A DNA stretch of 24,228 nucleotides from Clostridia bacterium (GTDB lineage Bacteria; Bacillota; Clostridia; Oscillospirales; Acutalibacteraceae). Where the stretch lies: NCBI GenBank assembly GCA_024404065.1, contig JAKSQR010000007.1, positions 1 to 24,228 of the forward strand, given 5' to 3'. This document shows positions 7,254 through 15,019 of this stretch, one piece after another (the first letter of the stretch is position 1; each line of letters opens with the position of its first letter). The translations under genes were made by a program, and so were the position numbers. The notes under the pieces were generated by a model. That model saw only the letters and a program-made list of their open reading frames with translations. It was not told the origin of the DNA and ran no database searches.

Positions 7254-8285
7254 ATGGAAACAGATTTTGAAAGCCGTTTTGTAGATGCTGAGTATTCTGC
7301 ATCTGACGACAATGATATAGAGTTATCTCTGCGCCCTAAAATACTTTCCGACTATATCGGTCAGGATAAAGTAAAGGAGAATCTCTCAGTTTATATAGAG
7401 GCTGCAAGGCAGAGAAACGAGCCTCTTGACCACGTGCTTCTTTATGGCCCTCCCGGTCTTGGTAAAACTACACTTGCAGGTATTATTGCCAATGAGATGG
7501 GCGTAAATTTCAGGGTTACAAGTGGTCCTGCTATTGAAAAGCCCGGCGACCTTGCCGCACTTCTTACTAACCTTAGTGAAGGCGATGTTCTTTTTATTGA
7601 CGAAATTCACCGCCTTTCAAGAGCAGTTGAGGAAGTCCTTTACCCCGCTATGGAGGATAATGAACTGGATATCATCATAGGCAAAGGTCCCTCTGCCCGC
7701 TCAATAAGGCTTGACCTTAATAAATTTACCCTTGTTGGTGCTACTACCCGTGCAGGTCAGCTTTCCGCTCCCCTTCGTGACAGATTCGGCGTTATTTTCC
7801 GCCTTGAGTTATACACAGCAGAGCAGCTCAGCGAAATCGTTACCCGCTCTGCAAACATTTTAGGCATTGATATTGAGCCTGAAGGTGCTATGGAAATTGC
7901 CTCACGCTCAAGAGGCACACCCCGTATTGCCAACAGATTCTTAAAGCGTGCAAGAGACTTTGCACAGGTTGTAGGTGATGGCTCAATCACAAAAGAGGTT
8001 GCATCCATTGCCCTTGCAAAGATGGAGGTTGACAACTTAGGTCTTGACTCCATTGACAGACTTATTCTTACCACTATGATAAGAAACTACAACGGCGGTC
8101 CCGTTGGTCTTGAAACAATAGCTGCCGCCACAGGCGAAGAGGCTATTACAATAGAGGATGTTTATGAGCCTTACCTTATGCAGATTGGTTTCTTAAGCAG
8201 AACTCCCCGTGGCAGATGTGTTACACCTGCCGGCTATGCTCACCTTGGTATGGTTATGCCCGGTCAGCAAAAACTTGATGTATAA
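7254..8285 (+). CDS. ruvB: Holliday junction branch migration ATPase RuvB
   Basis: RuvB is the hexameric AAA+ motor that drives branch migration on RuvA-bound junctions. This 343-residue protein carries Walker A GPPGLGKT (65-72), Walker B with DEIH (116-119), a GATTRAG sensor segment, the arginine-containing RGTPRIANR stretch, and the C-terminal winged helix ending in TPRGRCVTPAGYAHLG. All are family-typical, and the length is close to the usual 330-350. The start ATG has GAGGAG at 7241-7246. It is the third gene of the ruvCAB block. Confidence 0.98.
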   Translation: METDFESRFVDAEYSASDDNDIELSLRPKILSDYIGQDKVKENLSVYIEAARQRNEPLDHVLLYGPPGLGKTTLAGIIANEMGVNFRVTSGPAIEKPGDLAALLTNLSEGDVLFIDEIHRLSRAVEEVLYPAMEDNELDIIIGKGPSARSIRLDLNKFTLVGATTRAGQLSAPLRDRFGVIFRLELYTAEQLSEIVTRSANILGIDIEPEGAMEIASRSRGTPRIANRFLKRARDFAQVVGDGSITKEVASIALAKMEVDNLGLDSIDRLILTTMIRNYNGGPVGLETIAAATGEEAITIEDVYEPYLMQIGFLSRTPRGRCVTPAGYAHLGMVMPGQQKLDV

Positions 8286-8297
8286 AGGACAAGTAAA

Positions 8298-9164
8298 ATG
8301 AGAATTGCAGATACATGGAAAGACTATGAACTTATAGACTGTTCAGATGGCGAAAAGCTTGAAAGATGGAAGGATATTATTCTTATCCGCCCTGACCCTC
8401 AGGTAATCTGGAAAACTCCAAAGGAAAATCCCCTTTGGTATAATCCACACGCCATCTATAACCGCTCCAACACTGGTGGCGGTAACTGGCAGGTTTGCAA
8501 AAAAATGCCTGACGTATGGCAGATAGGTCTTGATGACCTGCAATTTAATATTAAAACCATGGGCTTTAAGCACACAGGTCTTTTCCCTGAGCAGGCAGTA
8601 AACTGGAAAATGACTCAGGATGTTATCAGAAACGCAGGCAGACCTGTAAGGGTGCTTAATCTGTTTGCTTACACAGGCGGTGCTACTGTTGCTGCCCTTA
8701 AAGCAGGTGCAAGTGTGACCCATGTAGATGCTTCAAAGGGTATGACCTTATGGGCAAAGGAAAATGCTGTTGCTTCAAAAGTATCTGACACCCCTGTAAG
8801 ATGGCTTGTAGATGACTGTATAAAATTTGTACAGCGTGAAATACGCAGAGGCAACCATTACGACATTATCATTATGGACCCGCCCTCATACGGCAGAGGT
8901 CCTGGTGGTGAAGTGTGGAAGCTTGAAAACGAAGTGTACAGCTTTGTTGAGGAATGCTCAAAGCTCCTTAATGAGGACAGCCTTATGGTGCTTATAAACT
9001 CCTACACAACAGGTCTTTCACCCTCTGTAATGGAGTATATTTTAGGTGAAACAATTCAGAAAAAATTCGGTGGCACTACCGAAAGTGATGAGATAGGTAT
9101 TCCTGTTTCATCAAAGCCCGGCAGAGTACTCCCCTGCGGTGCAAGTGCAATATGGAAAAAGTAG
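8298..9164 (+). CDS. Class I SAM-dependent methyltransferase (RlmI/RlmK-like, no PUA domain)
   Basis: This 288-residue protein resembles the catalytic half of the COG1092 family, which includes RlmI and the N-terminal half of RlmKL, both 23S rRNA methyltransferases. SAM-binding motif I is NLFAYTGGATVAALKAG (about 121-137), followed by the acidic loop VTHVDASKGM. The catalytic-type motif is MDPPSYGRG (193-201). The N-terminal 100 residues (WKTPKENPLWYNPHA, FKHTGLFPEQAVNW) form the substrate-side domain. No PUA RNA-binding domain is present, unlike full RlmI. An rRNA target is likely from the family but not shown. The ATG sits 12 bases after ruvB with an AAAGGA ribosome site. Confidence 0.88.
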   Translation: MRIADTWKDYELIDCSDGEKLERWKDIILIRPDPQVIWKTPKENPLWYNPHAIYNRSNTGGGNWQVCKKMPDVWQIGLDDLQFNIKTMGFKHTGLFPEQAVNWKMTQDVIRNAGRPVRVLNLFAYTGGATVAALKAGASVTHVDASKGMTLWAKENAVASKVSDTPVRWLVDDCIKFVQREIRRGNHYDIIIMDPPSYGRGPGGEVWKLENEVYSFVEECSKLLNEDSLMVLINSYTTGLSPSVMEYILGETIQKKFGGTTESDEIGIPVSSKPGRVLPCGASAIWKK

Positions 9165-9183
9165 TAAACTAAAGGATATTTCA

Positions 9184-10029
9184 ATGAGCGAAAAACTTAT
9201 AGAGCTGAAAAACGTTTCATTCTTTTATGAGGCGGATGAAGAGGATGCACCTCCCATCCCCGCATTAAGAGATATAAACTTAGATATACATAAAGGCGAA
9301 TTTGTTGCTGTGCTTGGTCACAACGGCTGTGGTAAAAGCACCCTTGCAAAGCTTTGCAATGCAATTTATGAGCCTACTGAAGGCACAGTAATTGTAGATG
9401 GCATTATTTCCGACTCGGAAGAAAACGGAGATAAAATCAGGCGTAAGGTAGGTATGGTATTCCAGAATCCTGATAACCAGATAGTTGCCACAATAGTTGA
9501 GGATGATGTTGCCTTCGGCCCCGAAAATTTAGGCGTAGAGCCCTCTGAAATAAGAAGAAGAGTAGATGAAGCACTCAAGAGTGTAAATATGTATGACTTC
9601 CGTGAAAGAGAGCCTCACAAGCTTTCAGGCGGTCAGAAGCAGAGAGTAGCTATTGCAGGCGTAATAGCAATGCAGACTGACTGTATTATACTTGATGAGC
9701 CTACCGCTATGCTTGACCCTATGGGCAGAATAGAGGTTATGAATGCTATACAGAAGCTTAACAAAGAGCTTGGCATAACTATTGTGCTTGTAACTCACTT
9801 TATGGATGAGGCTGTAAAAGCAGACAGAGTAGTAGTTATGGATAAGGGTGAAATTATTGCAGATGATACCCCACGCAAGGTATTTTCTCAGATAGATTTT
9901 ATGAGAAATCACAGCCTTGACGTGCCTCAGTCTACTGAGCTTTGCAATTTACTTAACTTAGGCAGCGACGTGCTCACAATTGATGAGTGTGTCAGCAAGC
10001 TTGCCTCCGTATTAGGAGGTGCAAAATGA
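9184..10029 (+). CDS. ecfA1: Energy-coupling factor transporter ATPase EcfA1
   Basis: This is one of two ATPases energising vitamin and precursor uptake by group II ECF importers; it sits on the inner face of the membrane with EcfA2 and EcfT. The 281-residue protein has Walker A GHNGCGKST (45-53), Q-loop Q94 in VFQNPDNQIVATIVEDDVAF (the EcfA1-type sequence), signature LSGGQ (147-151) and Walker B ILDEPT (169-174). An N-terminal extension in the same frame starts at 9139 inside the previous gene. The ATG at 9184 is preferred because AAAGGA (9171-9176) is correctly spaced. The stop overlaps the ecfA2 start by four bases. Confidence 0.95.
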   Translation: MSEKLIELKNVSFFYEADEEDAPPIPALRDINLDIHKGEFVAVLGHNGCGKSTLAKLCNAIYEPTEGTVIVDGIISDSEENGDKIRRKVGMVFQNPDNQIVATIVEDDVAFGPENLGVEPSEIRRRVDEALKSVNMYDFREREPHKLSGGQKQRVAIAGVIAMQTDCIILDEPTAMLDPMGRIEVMNAIQKLNKELGITIVLVTHFMDEAVKADRVVVMDKGEIIADDTPRKVFSQIDFMRNHSLDVPQSTELCNLLNLGSDVLTIDECVSKLASVLGGAK

Positions 10030-10892
10030 GCCCTGCATTAGAGATTAAAAACCTTACACATTGCTATCAGCCCGGCACACCTATGGAGGTTGCTGCAATA
10101 AAGGATGCAAATATCACAATAGAAAAAGGTGAAATAGTTGGTATTATCGGCCACACAGGCTCAGGTAAAAGCACGCTTATTTCACACTTTAACGGCTTAC
10201 TTAAGCCTACAAAGGGCACTGTGCTTGTAGACGGCACTGATATATGGTCAAGCAAAGAAGCCCTTCGTAATTCAAGATTTAAGGTAGGTCTTTGCTTCCA
10301 GTATCCTGAGTATCAGCTTTTTGAGGATACTGTATTCAAAGATATTGCATTTGGTCCTAAAAATATGAAACTCCCCTCTGACGAAATCAAGAGAAGAGTA
10401 CTTGAAGCATCAAAGCTTGCAGGTGTTAAGCCCGAGATGCTGGAAAAATCCCCATTTGACCTTTCAGGCGGCGAAAAAAGAAGAGTTGCCATTGCAGGCA
10501 TTATGGCAATGGAGCCTGAGGTGCTTGTATTTGATGAGCCCTCTGCAGGTCTTGACCCTAAGGGTCGCCGTGACCTTAACAATCTTATTAAAGCCTATCA
10601 CAAAAAGACTGGCTCCACAGTTATTATTGTATCCCACAGCATGGAGGATATAGCAAAGCTTGTGGACAGAATTATTGTAGTTAATAAAGCGGCTATTGCT
10701 ATGGATGGTACTGTAAGCGAAGTATTCAGCCGTAGTGAAGAGCTTAAAAGCATGGGCCTTAACGTGCCCGAAATCACAGAAGTTTTTGCCCGCCTTAAAG
10801 CAATGGGCTATGATGTACCACTTGATGTTTATACTGTTGAGTATGGTGCAGACAGACTTCGTGAACTCCTTGGCAAGGGGGTGGGCAAATGA
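10026..10892 (+). CDS. ecfA2: Energy-coupling factor transporter ATPase EcfA2
   Basis: This is the second ATPase of the ECF module, 288 residues. It has Walker A GHTGSGKST (42-50), the FQYPEYQLFEDTVFKDIAF stretch (about 91-109) that marks EcfA2, signature LSGGEKRRVA (146-155) and Walker B VFDEPSAGLDP. The signature LSGGE in place of LSGGQ is usual for this subunit. The chosen ATG overlaps the ecfA1 stop (ATGA) and has AGGAGGT at 10014-10020. The longer frame starting at 9987 lies inside ecfA1 and is not needed. The stop overlaps the ecfT start by four bases, so all three subunits are coupled at translation. Confidence 0.96.
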   Translation: MSPALEIKNLTHCYQPGTPMEVAAIKDANITIEKGEIVGIIGHTGSGKSTLISHFNGLLKPTKGTVLVDGTDIWSSKEALRNSRFKVGLCFQYPEYQLFEDTVFKDIAFGPKNMKLPSDEIKRRVLEASKLAGVKPEMLEKSPFDLSGGEKRRVAIAGIMAMEPEVLVFDEPSAGLDPKGRRDLNNLIKAYHKKTGSTVIIVSHSMEDIAKLVDRIIVVNKAAIAMDGTVSEVFSRSEELKSMGLNVPEITEVFARLKAMGYDVPLDVYTVEYGADRLRELLGKGVGK

Positions 10893-11710
10893 TTAAAGAT
10901 ATAACCTTTGGTCAGTACTACCCCGGCAAATCCCTGCTTCACAGAATGGACCCCCGAATGAAGCTGGTGCTTACATTCTTTTTAATTGTAGTACTTTTTG
11001 TAAGCAAAAATTTCTTTGCCCTCTGCCTTGTATCACTTATTACACTTATTGCTTCTCTTTTATCATCAGTACCACAAAAGATGATGTTAAAGAGCATTAA
11101 GCCTGTTCTTATTATTTTACTTTTCACAGCCGCCCTCAATATCTTTTACACAAAGGGTGGTGCTACATACCTTGAGTGGGGAAAACTTGTAATTACTGAG
11201 AAAGGCGTAAACACTGCCATTTTTACAATTATAAGAATTGTTACCCTTGTTGTATTAAGCTCACTGCTTACTTATACAACAACACCTACAATGCTTACAG
11301 ATGGTCTTGAAAGGCTTCTCTCCCCTCTTAAAATCCTTCATATCAAGGTAGATACCCTTGCTATGATGATGACCCTTGCATTAAGATTTATTCCCACACT
11401 TATTGAAGAGATTGAAAGAATTATGAACGCCCAGAAGGCAAGAGGTGCAGACCTTGAAACAGGTAACCTTATAGAGCGTGCAAAGGCTCTTATACCTATT
11501 TTTGTACCCCTTATGGTTTCCTCTTTCAGAAGGGCTTATGAATTAGCTTTTGCTATGACCTGCCGCTGCTATACCGGTGGTGATGGCAGAACAAGAATGA
11601 AACAGATGAAGCTTTCCTTACGTGATTTCATTTGTCTGTTTGTATGCCTTGCAGTGCTTGCAGGTGTAATTTTACTCAACATTAAGTTTGGTTCAATTTT
11701 TGAGGTTTGA
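10889..11710 (+). CDS. ecfT: Energy-coupling factor transmembrane protein EcfT
   Basis: EcfT is the membrane scaffold that links the two ATPases to interchangeable S-components. This 273-residue protein begins with the family's typical GQYYPGKSLLHRMDPRMKL and has about five membrane segments (roughly 28-62, 70-87, 103-125, 150-172 and 240-262). The cytoplasmic coupling helices contain AQKARGADLETG and AFAMTCRCYTGGDGRTRMK; the second has C-R-C where the classical motif is A-R-G. No S-component is encoded in this block, so the module probably serves separate S-components such as QueT at 29-559. Confidence 0.94.
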   Translation: MIKDITFGQYYPGKSLLHRMDPRMKLVLTFFLIVVLFVSKNFFALCLVSLITLIASLLSSVPQKMMLKSIKPVLIILLFTAALNIFYTKGGATYLEWGKLVITEKGVNTAIFTIIRIVTLVVLSSLLTYTTTPTMLTDGLERLLSPLKILHIKVDTLAMMMTLALRFIPTLIEEIERIMNAQKARGADLETGNLIERAKALIPIFVPLMVSSFRRAYELAFAMTCRCYTGGDGRTRMKQMKLSLRDFICLFVCLAVLAGVILLNIKFGSIFEV

Positions 11711-11713
11711 TTT

Positions 11714-12448
11714 ATGCGAAATCTGCTAATCACAATACAGTTTGATGGCACTGCCTACCATGGCTGGCAGGTGCAGGAGAATGCTGTTACAGTACAGCAA
11801 ACCCTTCAGGACGCTTTGGAGAAAATCTGCGGCAGTCGTGATAATATAGTAGGCTGCTCCCGTACAGACTCAGGTGTTCACGCAAATATGTATTGCTGTA
11901 ATATGCGCACAGAAGCAAAAACAGAGTGCAGCAAAATTGTATCTGCTCTTAATGCTTTGTTACCTGATGATATAGCTGCCCTTGACTGCAAAAAGGTGGA
12001 CTATGATTTTCACTCAAGATACGACTGTAAATCAAAGGAGTACGTTTATCAGATATGGAACTCTGCAAACAAAAATCCTTTTTTACAGAAATATGCTTTA
12101 CAATATAAATATCCTCTTGATGAAAAAATGCTTGACGCTCAGGCAAAGCAGTATATAGGCACCTACGATTACAAGGCATTCTGCTCTGCAGGAAGCAGTG
12201 TGGAATCTACTGTAAGAACAGTAAAAAACGCCTGTGTTGAAAGAAACGGCGACCTTGTTACCTTCCGTGTGGAAGCAGATGGATTTTTATACAATATGGT
12301 AAGAATTATGGTGGGTACTCTTCTTGATATTTCATCAGGAAAAATTGAGAAGGATACCATTCCTGAAATAATAGCCTCCTGTGACAGAAACAGAGCTGGT
12401 ATTACAGCCAAACCGCATGGGCTTTTCCTTAACAAAATTAACTATTGA
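11714..12448 (+). CDS. truA: tRNA pseudouridine(38-40) synthase TruA
   Basis: TruA makes pseudouridine at positions 38-40 of the tRNA anticodon arm. This 244-residue protein has the family N-terminus ITIQFDGTAYHGWQVQ and the catalytic Asp, D52, in CSRTDSGVHA. FHSRYDCKSKEYVYQIWN (about residue 96) and the C-terminal FLYNMVRIMVGTLLDISSG are also present. Length is normal. It starts three bases after ecfT with a TGAGG ribosome site inside the ecfT end. The ecfA1-ecfA2-ecfT-truA order is a widely conserved Firmicutes arrangement, but here it is not attached to the ribosomal-protein genes that usually flank it. Confidence 0.96.
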   Translation: MRNLLITIQFDGTAYHGWQVQENAVTVQQTLQDALEKICGSRDNIVGCSRTDSGVHANMYCCNMRTEAKTECSKIVSALNALLPDDIAALDCKKVDYDFHSRYDCKSKEYVYQIWNSANKNPFLQKYALQYKYPLDEKMLDAQAKQYIGTYDYKAFCSAGSSVESTVRTVKNACVERNGDLVTFRVEADGFLYNMVRIMVGTLLDISSGKIEKDTIPEIIASCDRNRAGITAKPHGLFLNKINY

Positions 12449-12458
12449 GGTGTAATCC

Positions 12459-13628
12459 GTGGCAAATAACAAAAACCAGATGGTTAACTTTCAGAAAGAG
12501 AAAAAGAAAGCAACCACAAAAAAGGTAGTACGGGCTTTCCGCATACCTATTGCAATACTCATTGTAATTGCAATATGCCTTATAGCATTCCTTGCAAAGG
12601 GCGAAACGGGAAGGTCTAACTTTACAGATAGCTTTAAGGCAATACCTGCCACTCTTGGCGAAAATCCCGGCTATCCATATAGTGGCAGTGACCTTTCACT
12701 GCAAAAGCTGATGGCAGTTGGTGATAAGCCTATGCTCATAAGTGAAAGCAGCGTAAGAGTGCTTTCGCAGGACGCTGCAGAGCTTCAGGAGATATACCCT
12801 GACTGGGCGGATACAAGAGCATACTCACAAAACGGCAGAGCTGTGCTTTACAGCAACACCTCAAACAAAGCTTTTTTAATCAGCCGTACAGGTGTTCTGG
12901 CTAAGTTTAATGAGGATGATATTATTACTACTGCAACAGTTGCAAATAATGGTGGCGTAGCCCTTTCTGTTGCTGCATCAAAAGTGCAGAGTGTAGTAAA
13001 AGTTTATTCAGACACACAAAAAGAATTATTCCGATGGAATTGCTCAAAGGATTATGTTTCTTCCCTTTCTCTTTCGCCAAATGGCAAAAAGCTTGTGGTT
13101 TCAGCCCTTGGTGTAAGCAATGCCGAAATATACTCCAGAGTGCTTCTCTTTGATACAAGAAAAACTGATGCTGTATTTGAAGCAAAACTGCCCGGCACAA
13201 CAGTGCTTAAGGTTGTGTACGCATCAAACAACAGGTTTGTTGCAATCGGTGATAACCGCACAGTTGTATTTGACAAAAAAGGCAACAAAATAGGTGAGAA
13301 AGAATATGATGCCAATGCCCTCTTTGCAGTAGACTCAGACAACAACGGCAACACCCTTGTATGTTACAACGAATTAGGCGGCACAAAAATAAATGTTGTT
13401 ACAATCACTTCAAGCGGAAAAATCAAAGAATTTGAGCTTGAATATGCTCCTTCAGCAATTGATATGAAGGGCAATCAGATTGCAGCAGCACTTGATAATA
13501 CAGTTACAGTTTACTCCACCACAGGTAAGGAAAAGAATAAATACGAGTGTGCTAATAACGTAAGCACAGTGCTTATTACAAGCACAGGCATTTTCACTCT
13601 TGAGAGTGGTACGGTATGTAAATATTGA
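12459..13628 (+). CDS. Membrane-anchored propeller-like protein (DUF5711-like)
   Basis: This 389-residue protein has a basic cytoplasmic N-terminus (about 1-27), one membrane segment (about 28-46, FRIPIAILIVIAICLIAFLA) and a large external domain. The domain has repeated beta-strand patterns such as VRVLSQDAAELQEIYPDW, VVKVYSDTQKELFRW, IYSRVLLFDTRKTDAVFE and TVVFDKKGNKIGEKEYDANA, like the blades of a beta-propeller. It resembles the DUF5711 family of Clostridia; that label is from memory of the family pattern. Function is unknown. It starts with GTG (12459), fixed by GAGGTG at 12447-12452 overlapping the truA stop. The next gene encodes a CvpA-like membrane protein, so a cell-envelope role is a reasonable guess and no more. 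Confidence 0.75.
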   Translation: MANNKNQMVNFQKEKKKATTKKVVRAFRIPIAILIVIAICLIAFLAKGETGRSNFTDSFKAIPATLGENPGYPYSGSDLSLQKLMAVGDKPMLISESSVRVLSQDAAELQEIYPDWADTRAYSQNGRAVLYSNTSNKAFLISRTGVLAKFNEDDIITTATVANNGGVALSVAASKVQSVVKVYSDTQKELFRWNCSKDYVSSLSLSPNGKKLVVSALGVSNAEIYSRVLLFDTRKTDAVFEAKLPGTTVLKVVYASNNRFVAIGDNRTVVFDKKGNKIGEKEYDANALFAVDSDNNGNTLVCYNELGGTKINVVTITSSGKIKEFELEYAPSAIDMKGNQIAAALDNTVTVYSTTGKEKNKYECANNVSTVLITSTGIFTLESGTVCKY

Positions 13629-13639
13629 GGGGGTATTGA

Positions 13640-14332
13640 ATGAACAACTCAGCTCTTTCAGAATACTTACCCATAATATTGGATATTATAATCGTTGCTA
13701 TTCCCCTATCTTACATATTGATTGGCAGAAAGAAAGGATTTGCAAGAATTATTATCCCACTTGCTGTAACGATTATTTTTATGGCAGCAGGCTCAGCTTA
13801 TGCCCCTGTAATTGCAGAAAGAACAAATGATGCAGTTATACATAAGCAGCTTACTCAGTCAATTGAAAATAAAATAAACAGCTCCATTGATAATGGGCTT
13901 GAAACAATAGAAGACTCCCTGCCCGCCTATATAGCAGATGGTGCACAGAGCCTTGGCTACGAAAGAAATGCTCTTATCTCTCAGCTTAAAACTGACGAGG
14001 CAAGCGAAAGCATAGCCCTTTATGCAGAAAAGATACTTATTATTCCCCTGCTTACTGCTATTGTTTACTTCGCAATGTACGCAATTTCAAAAATAATAGG
14101 CAGGTTACTTGTAAAGCCGGCAGATTTAATTGCCAGGCTGCCTGGCATAAGAGCCTGCAACAATATATTAGGCGCTGTGGCAGGCGCCATTCAGGGCGTA
14201 TTACTCACCCTGATTATACTTATAATTCTTTCTGTAATTTTAGCCTTTGCAGATAATACATCCCTTGCAAAAGCAATTTCAGAAACCCACGTATTAAATT
14301 ATCTTTTAGATAAAGTACAAATGTTATTTTAA
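13640..14332 (+). CDS. CvpA family membrane protein
   Basis: This 230-residue protein has four predicted membrane segments, at about residues 9-27, 33-53, 130-152 and 184-210. The first pair is short and the loop between 55 and 125 is hydrophilic and helical. The pattern LDIIIVAIPLSYILIGRKKG at the N-terminus, followed by a second helix, is typical of CvpA (colicin V production) proteins, and the final GAVAGAIQGVLLTLIILIIL helix fits too. CvpA proteins have been linked to envelope processes, but their reaction is unclear. The ATG has a strong GAGGGGG site at 13627-13633. pgsA follows 15 bases later. Confidence 0.8.
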   Translation: MNNSALSEYLPIILDIIIVAIPLSYILIGRKKGFARIIIPLAVTIIFMAAGSAYAPVIAERTNDAVIHKQLTQSIENKINSSIDNGLETIEDSLPAYIADGAQSLGYERNALISQLKTDEASESIALYAEKILIIPLLTAIVYFAMYAISKIIGRLLVKPADLIARLPGIRACNNILGAVAGAIQGVLLTLIILIILSVILAFADNTSLAKAISETHVLNYLLDKVQMLF

Positions 14333-14347
14333 CGGAGGATTTGACTT

Positions 14348-15019
14348 ATGAAAGAAACAATCAAAGATTTATTTTCAAACTGGAAAACTGTGCCTAACCT
14401 TCTCTCATTCCTGAGAATTGTTATGGTACCCATCTTTGCAGTTTTATATGTAAAGGGTATGTATGGCTGGGCAGTGCTTGTGCTTGCACTTTCAGGTATC
14501 AGTGACTTCCTTGATGGTAAAATTGCCCGCAGATTTAATCAGATAAGCTCACTCGGCAAAATTCTTGACCCCCTTGCAGATAAAGCTACACAGATTACAA
14601 TTGCCATTCTCTTCTTCTGGACCTTCACAAAGGCAAATCAGCCTATCGTAAAGGCAGCAGGCTGGATTTTCCTTGTATTCCTTGTAAAGGAAGCTGTAAT
14701 GGTTATCGGATCAGTAATTATGATTATTATCGGCCTTCGCCCCGGTGCAGCTGAAATGCCCGGTAAAATTGCAACATTCGCATTCTATTTCATAATGGTT
14801 GCAATTGTTGCATTTGGTCCCGAAATCGGTATTATTGCACCGATTATCCCCGGCTGGCTTATGCTTGCCCTTGTTATAATAAGTGCTGTACTTACAATTG
14901 TTGCTTTCTGTGGCTATATCCCCGGTGTTATAGAGCAGCTTAAAGCAAAAAAAGCAGGTAACCTTGAAGAGGTTATCGCCGCACAGCAGAATAACGGTAT
15001 GAGAAAGAAGACAAAATAA
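14348..15019 (+). CDS. pgsA: CDP-diacylglycerol-glycerol-3-phosphate 3-phosphatidyltransferase
   Basis: PgsA makes phosphatidylglycerophosphate from CDP-diacylglycerol and glycerol-3-phosphate, the committed step to phosphatidylglycerol. This 223-residue integral membrane protein carries the full CDP-alcohol phosphotransferase motif, with D53, D56-G57, A60-R61, G70, D74 and D78 (in SDFLDGKIARRF and LGKILDPLADK). Several hydrophobic helices follow. The N-terminal PNLLSFLRIVMVPIFAVLY is typical of PgsA. The C-terminal tail (about 190-223) is basic and longer than strictly needed. The start has GGAGG at 14334-14338. The stop TAA shares one base with the next gene's ATG. A related phosphatidyl-group transferase cannot be fully excluded, but PgsA is the best fit. 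Confidence 0.92.
   Translation: MKETIKDLFSNWKTVPNLLSFLRIVMVPIFAVLYVKGMYGWAVLVLALSGISDFLDGKIARRFNQISSLGKILDPLADKATQITIAILFFWTFTKANQPIVKAAGWIFLVFLVKEAVMVIGSVIMIIIGLRPGAAEMPGKIATFAFYFIMVAIVAFGPEIGIIAPIIPGWLMLALVIISAVLTIVAFCGYIPGVIEQLKAKKAGNLEEVIAAQQNNGMRKKTK

Noticed and set aside
13600..13830. Plus-strand 76-codon frame bridging DUF5711-like and cvpA genes
   Set aside because: It overlaps both real genes in another frame, and its sequence is not protein-like; the GAGGGGG site serves cvpA.
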